A DNA stretch of 64,000 nucleotides from NCBI GenBank assembly GCA_037833965.1, contig AP031356.1:22280501-22344500 (forward strand), given 5' to 3'. The notes under the pieces were generated by a model. That model made no database searches, was not told the origin of the DNA, and saw only the letters and a list, made by a program, of their open reading frames with translations. Positions 58,086 to 64,000 of this stretch are shown here, piece by piece; within the stretch, counting starts at the first letter, position 1, and each line of letters opens with the position of its first letter. Origin of the DNA: Marchantia polymorpha subsp. ruderalis (Eukaryota; Streptophyta; Marchantiopsida; Marchantiales; Marchantiaceae). Position numbers and translations under genes: made by a program.

Positions 58086-58667
58086 GTGATGCATGCTATG
58101 CATACTATGCATCAGTGATGCATTGTAGCCACGAAGTGGTAAATACGTGGTTAGTATGAAAATACGCATTAGTTGTAAATAACAAATTGTGGACGCTCAA
58201 ATGGAATATCTGGTTTGCAGCTTAGAACAGTCCCCACAATATTTTTCTTCAGCAGGAACTCCTTCTCCAATATATAGAAGGCGTCAGTTTTTCAACCTTT
58301 CCTAGATTACGAGTGTTGAAAATGGTAGTATATTCATTACAAGGTAGCGTTTGAGAGCATTTTTTCAAACACATGGGACTCGCAAAGAAAGGAACACATT
58401 AATGTGTTGAGTTAGGGTTTCAAGATTAGCATCCAAATTGTAGAATTTCGATACAATCATTGTTCACCTTCAAGCTCTAAAATAGTCGCCACTTTGCCCG
58501 CTGTTTACATCATAATATACGTCATTCGGGCAAAAAATGCTACATATGATGTCAGCCTGCTCTGTATTGTTTGGATGTTTCTGTTAGGTCATTTATTCAT
58601 TAGCATGAGTTCCGTCATTTACAAACTGCTTGCACTAAACAGAAGAACTCCGATTTCCTTGTCAGTT

Positions 58668-61600
58668 AAATATTTTCCGATATTTTATTTGTATATTTTT
58701 TTAAACTTCAATCGTTGTAAATTTTATACATTCTTAGAATAATTTGAAAATTTTCAATCAATTGCCTGTTTATATAATATTCAAATCCTGACTTTTAATT
58801 TGAAAAAAACACTTAAATCGAATGTCGAGCGCAAAATGAGAAATCAAAATTATAGAATATAGCTAAAAATGATTTTTTAAGTTTAAAAATGAAGAAAGAA
58901 ATTAGTTTTTGTTTATCATAGATAAATATTTCTAAATTTTTTATTTTGATATTTTTGAGAGCAAATGATTATAGTATTAACATAAATCTGAGATCTGAGA
59001 AAGAATGAAAAATTTCACATAACATGCAGAAAGTTGAAAATTTGATTTTTTTCTTCATGAATTATATATATATATATATATATATAACTGAAAGTATCTT
59101 ATAATCATCTTAAAATTACGGAGCAATGAATTATAATATTTGAAAGAGTCCGCATTTATTTAATGAATGCAGCAGTTATAAAGCCAAATTTACAAGGAGC
59201 AAAATAACTCACATGAAATACTTACTTAATTTATATCTGTTATAAAATAGATGGTGATCTTAAAATATAGCAAAAAAATTTCAGCACATGATTTAAATGA
59301 TTTAAATCTAAAATTCTACAATTCAGAATATTTTTTATATACAAGTAATCAATATAAATGTGTGTTATATCCAAAATTAGATCAACTTGAAGCAAAATTC
59401 AATCATATAAAATTTCAAATGTTTTTTAATGATCTCACAATCTATTCAATGCATAAACTTAGATTTAGAGCATTTTTGAACCTTAATTGAGAAAAAAATC
59501 ATTCTAAAAATCATTTTTAAAAATGATTATTTTTTATTAAAAAAATTTCAATATTTTGAAAGTATTGAAATTATACAGTATAAATTTAACTGAATAACCA
59601 AATTTATTTCACTACAATTTTGGTTATGAAAAATGAATTTACGTTAAGATCATCAGTGTATTCTTGCAATTACAGCTAAAGTTGCACATATTATACTTGT
59701 GATCCTCAATTTAATATCCAATAATTATATTAAATATTAATTTATATTATTTAAAAAAATTTGATGACAGAATTTCTAAAAATTCTGTAATTTTATTACT
59801 CATTGAGAGAAATAATTTGACTATAATTTTATTTTAAATTTTAATGGAAAGAAATATGCAAAAATTACATTTGATTATGAAAGAATTGTCAATCATTAAC
59901 ACGTTAACTTTGTGGGAAAATAAAATCTTCAATTTTAAGGACTTACGATATTTAAAAGTAAAATTTTTGCTAGTGGAAAAGATTTGAATTTCGCAAGTAA
60001 TATTTATTAATCAAAACAATGCAGGATTGATTATTCATCTTTCAAGTTCATTCATGATTGAATGAACTTGTAAATAAATATACGTGTTTTTCTATTATTA
60101 TGATCACCTTAACATGAAAAAAATTAGGTACATATTTTTTTCAAAAAGTAAATTTCATCTGATTTTGAAATTCAAAAAATTGGAAGTTTAGATTTAGATT
60201 TAGATTTAATGAAATGTGACTCGATGTCAATATTATTTAAAATACATTAGTTAATAGCGTTAAGTATTAGTTTATTCTAGAATTTTTTTTATGAATAAGT
60301 CAGTCATGACATTCAAACATTAAAAAATTAAATAGGTGTTTGGAATTTTTTTCCATACATATGTATTACACATATTTTCAAACAGCATTAAAAATTAGAA
60401 AAATTCATTTTTTTTCATTCAAATTTTTGTATAACTAAATTCTACTAATAAGATCAGAAAAATAAAATAGATTTTGATTTATATTTTATTATAAATTCTT
60501 ACATTTTAAATACCTATCTTGAACACTTTCCTTATAATATAAAATTTGATCATAAATGGAAACATATTTGAAGAGGATATGAATAAAATCGTATATCTTT
60601 GCATATAATATTGAATATCTGACAGATGCTTCAATTCAAGAGTTATAACATGGATTCACATCCTTGTCCCCATTCTTCAGCGGCTTGAGTAGAGATTGAG
60701 AGGTATATAGTGTATCTCATTAACAAAAAATTTCAATAGGCTTCAAATTTGAATATAATATTAACATATGTACACTTGTCATCATTGTGTGCATGTGAAT
60801 CATCCACTGTTAAAAAATATTCTAATATATACAGCTTAAATAACAACTTCCAATAATAAAAATTCACTTGTAAGCCATGATCATGAATAGTTCATATATG
60901 ATACCCACATGGCCGTTCAATTATAAATAACTTAATAGTAGTATGTTGAGCAAAACTTTCTGCACTCTTCAACAGAAGATCTGGCTTGAAGCCTAGTTGA
61001 TTTCTTTGAACTATTTTGAATGATAGAAGGTATGTTATTTTTATGATGTAATAATATAATGTCTCCAGTATTATCTTTGCTTCAAATGCAAGTTTCTTTC
61101 TCTATATTTTGAACTCCTAAAGCATGGTTTTGTATGTATTATATCCAAAAAAATTTTAATGTATTCTAGTAATGTTAGCTGGATTAAAACTCGCACATAT
61201 GACGTTTAGTGAATTCTCATCCAATATTGCTATACTTTTTCGTATATCCTATCTTATCTGCACAATAATCTCAAAATCTATAAATTTACCAAGCATAAAT
61301 TGATCATGAGCGTTTTCATTATATTATTCGACCAAGGTTTTTGAGCATTTGATGTAAGAAATGGCAGGAAGACAAACATCTTTGCCTTTTATTTTTCTTA
61401 ACATTTTTATCACACTTGAAATACTTTCATAGACATCATGGACATCCGTAATAAAATCATGAATCCAAAATGTTTGAGTATGTCATAGTATATTGACATG
61501 ATATTAAATATTTGTCCAATTCTTTCGTAAGAATAAATTTTAAAAATAAAATAGGATGCAACATGTTTCTCATCTTTGGCTAGTGATATCCAGAATAATA

Positions 61601-62240
61601 GTATTAAGGATTTAGGTTGAGGCTTTTTCAAAAGCTTATGATGAGTTTACAAATACTTGTTCCAACATGATGACATGACACCTTATATTCACTAACATAA
61701 ACAATCTTTAATTGCACACTCTTATGTTAATTCTCACAAAGATTCAAACTCGATTTCAATGTAAACAATTTTCATTGATGATCAATATTTTACTCCATGT
61801 GAAGCTTCAGTCCCAAAACTTGCTTGGTGATTGGTATTTTAACTTCATATTAATAAAATTTTGTATAGTAGAAACTAAATTTAATTTATTTATTTCCAAC
61901 TTTATTCATAGCAAAGTTTCATATAGTAAATATTTTAATTTGTTCATTTTGATTTTTTAGGTTTCCAAATTTCCATTTACTTAATTTTCGTGTCTATTCT
62001 TGTAAGAGTCTCTAGTCAATGAAACCAATAAAAATTTTATTAAGTTAAGAAAATCAACATATCCATGATATGAAGTTTTTTATTTGATTAAAATCACAAA
62101 ATAATATATTTATTTTAATATTTTAACTTTATATTATTTTATATTTTTTTCACACTAAATTATAACAAATTCAATATAATCATGAATAAAATAAATTTTA
62201 TTATATTTAACAGTAAATATGTCATGAGCTCTGTCGTCAC
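58668..62240 (+). repeat. AT-rich dispersed repeat, copy 3
   Basis: It matches 22850-25730, then 25730-26059 plus 48911-49990, and from 60410 also copy 1. It lacks the first 0.8 kb of copy 2. There is an (AT)n run at about 59063-59087. No coding capacity was recognised. Confidence 0.78.
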
Positions 62241-64000
62241 TTCGCGCGCTCTCGCTAGGGAGGCCCTGTAGAGCTTTTGTCCTAAGCGCCTGGCAACAGG
62301 ATTTCTGCCGCCACGTCCTCCGGACAAAGCTGTCTGTGGAATCGGTGTGTGATCTCGTGTTCAGCCCATTGCTTGTCTGGCAGAGCGGGCCGCCGTTCCA
62401 TGCTGTCTGCTCGCTTTCTTGCGCACGCCAAATGCGCTTTCCCAGCTCAGTGTGTCAACGCCGACGTGGACGTGTTTGAATTGCACACAGAGAAATTTCT
62501 CTGTTCCTCGAGTCGCTTGTCTCTCTGGCTGCATGGCAGCTGGACAGCTTGGATGAGTTCGAAGTCGAGACGATGAGAGAGAGTACATTCGAGAAGTGAG
62601 GCCTGAGTATGAGGTGGCAATTACCTGAATTCTGCAGCAGCAATCTACAGCAAATGCTGTAGATTGACAATGGGATGATTTTGTGCTTTTTCTATTCCGC
62701 TAGTCCTGATACTCTAAGAAGTGACCTCGACTGGCATCAATTGTTCGATCCACAGAAGAACTAACTCGCAGTGATAGGACAGCATCTATTAGCCTTTCAA
62801 CAGTTCAACATGATATCGCCCTGCGCCTCACGCTCGCTACTCTTGTTCCACGTGGTGATTTGCAAATGCGTCATAGTCTCTGCCTTTGTATTCCTCGGAG
62901 TGTAATTTGTACCAATTCATTAAGTGATTCTTTACTGATAATTATATCACTCTTACTGGGTTCCGGGTTTTCGACCTGGATGAAGTTCCCTAACGCAATA
63001 TTTCTACACGGGCCTCAAGATCCTGCTGGCTAGGAGAGTCACGAGTTTCTGCTTTCAACTTTCCTGCCCCGTTTGCCATGTCCTCACTTGTGCTACGCTG
63101 CGTAATCACGGTCAAGGAGATTTTCACTATGATGATTATTACGAGCTTCGCCGCATCCTGACGCTGAGCTGATGCACTTTCAATTGCCTGAAAGGATAGC
63201 TGCGTATTCCTTCACCTAACTTACTGCCGTCTATTCAGGATTTGGGGTTGAATTTACCAACTGCAGAAGTGTGACGAGGGTCATCTTTGACTTATTGCCA
63301 ACTTCATGCTTTCTCGATCGTTTCTCCGGATGACTACTCCTACTTCTAGCACCTTCAGCAGTGCTGGTAGGTGTCTCTGAACTTCATTATGTGGCAGTTG
63401 TGGTGCGTGTAGAGGAGTGAGATTACAATCTGGTGCAGTTGCTTGTCGTTTCTGTGCAAATCGGAAAGAAAATGATTCTTCTCAATATAGATGTATGAAT
63501 TGTTCTTGCTTTGTGGTCTCAATGAAAGCTGAATATCTTATAAATCTTAATGTGAAATCCAAACTGCTATCAAGGAAATATGCCATGACTGTTCAATAAT
63601 ATCATGCAGTAGGAAGGCGCAGTAGCGGTTATATCTCAAGTTCAATGTGTTCCTTTAATTCAACCTAGTTTTAAAAAGTTTTTCTAGAAATGTAAAAGAT
63701 CGTGCCTTCGGTGAGAATATGAGCAGCATCGTTCATTTCAACATCCGAGTATGGACAAATGGGGTCGAGACAAGGACAGTCAACTGACGTAGTGCAACTG
63801 ATCCACGTTGAACGAAGATTCCCTTCCGAAAACAGAGGAAGAGGCTAGACCTGTCAACGAATATTTAAATTTGGATGGGTTGTTGTTGTGCTTCGCTCAG
63901 TTTTACTAGATGCTGATTGAGACAAATTCAGGTTTTGCATTCATACGAACATTGTGCTACTAAAGTTACCAATTGTAATTTTGAAGTGCTACTGGGTTGC
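62241..64000. other. Copy B of the PSD upstream region
   Basis: It matches 6785-7479 and 8007-9000 without the hAT-like insertions, and holds the pre-insertion site at 62998-63005. It is non-coding as far as can be seen. Short open frames (62349-62576 on both strands) mirror those of copy A. Confidence 0.6.

Larger units (their letters stand above)
55898..58567 (+). other. 2.67-kb insertion specific to copy B, unclassified
   Basis: Copy A runs directly from CAATATG (about 3290) to TTTCTGTTAGG; copy B has this block between. It contains an open frame with a run of seven Asp codons (56359-56580), a 17-bp direct repeat GGTCACCTCGTTTCACA at 56281 and 56817, and two palindromes. No protein family is recognised. 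Ends and target duplication are unclear, and it may be a composite. Confidence 0.55.
53533..64000 (+). repeat. Segmental duplication, copy B (runs off the window)
   Basis: Collinear with 2082-9010. It carries insertions not present in copy A (54443-55627 and 55898-58567) and lacks the two hAT-like elements of copy A. The final 70 bases match 8930-9000, just before the PSD exon at 9087. Confidence 0.85.

Overview
The window looks like nuclear DNA of a land plant, most likely a non-seed plant such as a moss. The evidence is spliced protein genes with GT..AG introns, an RS-domain splicing-type protein, a plant-type phosphatidylserine decarboxylase end, a large LRR-ROC-COR (ROCO) protein, a fragment resembling bryophyte microbial-type terpene synthases, and plant mobile elements (Ty3/gypsy with a tRNA-Asp-type primer site, hAT-like, Mutator-like). 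The species is inference. I see no bacterial operons, rRNA genes, tRNA genes or CRISPR arrays.

Layout: 1089-1471 is the last exon of an RS/RE/RD-rich protein. 2082-9010 is copy A of a segmental duplication whose copy B is 53533-64000 (running off the window). The shift is about 51.45 kb, so the region may be a tandem duplication with a unit of about 51 kb. Copy A carries two hAT-like elements (6241-6727, 7480-7998), and the second has an exact empty site in copy B. Copy B carries a 1.2-kb Mutator-like element (54443-55627) whose empty site is in copy A. 9087-9726 holds the last three exons of a PSD gene. 9997-11128 is a three-level nest of small DNA elements. 15709-20633 is a three-exon ROCO gene, the only complete gene I can reconstruct. 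22052-26059 and 48911-50070 are the two halves of an AT-rich dispersed repeat, also present at 3778-6230 and 58668-62240.

26060-48905 is one Ty3/gypsy-type LTR retrotransposon with exact 5-bp target duplications (tcata). Its LTRs are about 4.89 kb each. The internal region has a PBS, gag (three CCHC knuckles), protease, RT, RNase H, a D,D35E integrase and a polypurine tract, all in one reading frame broken by three stops. Its 3' LTR was later hit by a reversed solo LTR of the same family (37613-42482, target duplication atagc) and by a 2.4-kb unclassified insertion (45827-48248, target duplication actcctt). Removing both leaves a 3' LTR of about 4886 bp, matching the 5' LTR.

The most unusual feature is that each LTR carries an 852-codon reading frame located in U3, upstream of the TATA box. 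All three copies have exactly the same length (2556 bp) with no net frameshift, although each now has nonsense codons. This suggests an LTR-encoded accessory protein with an N-terminal globular domain, a low-complexity R/S/T linker and a C-terminal coiled coil. A UAG CAA CUA stop between protease and RT fits the known leaky-stop consensus and may set the Gag-Pro to Pol ratio. I ran no searches: domain names come from motif recognition, and identities were judged by eye.
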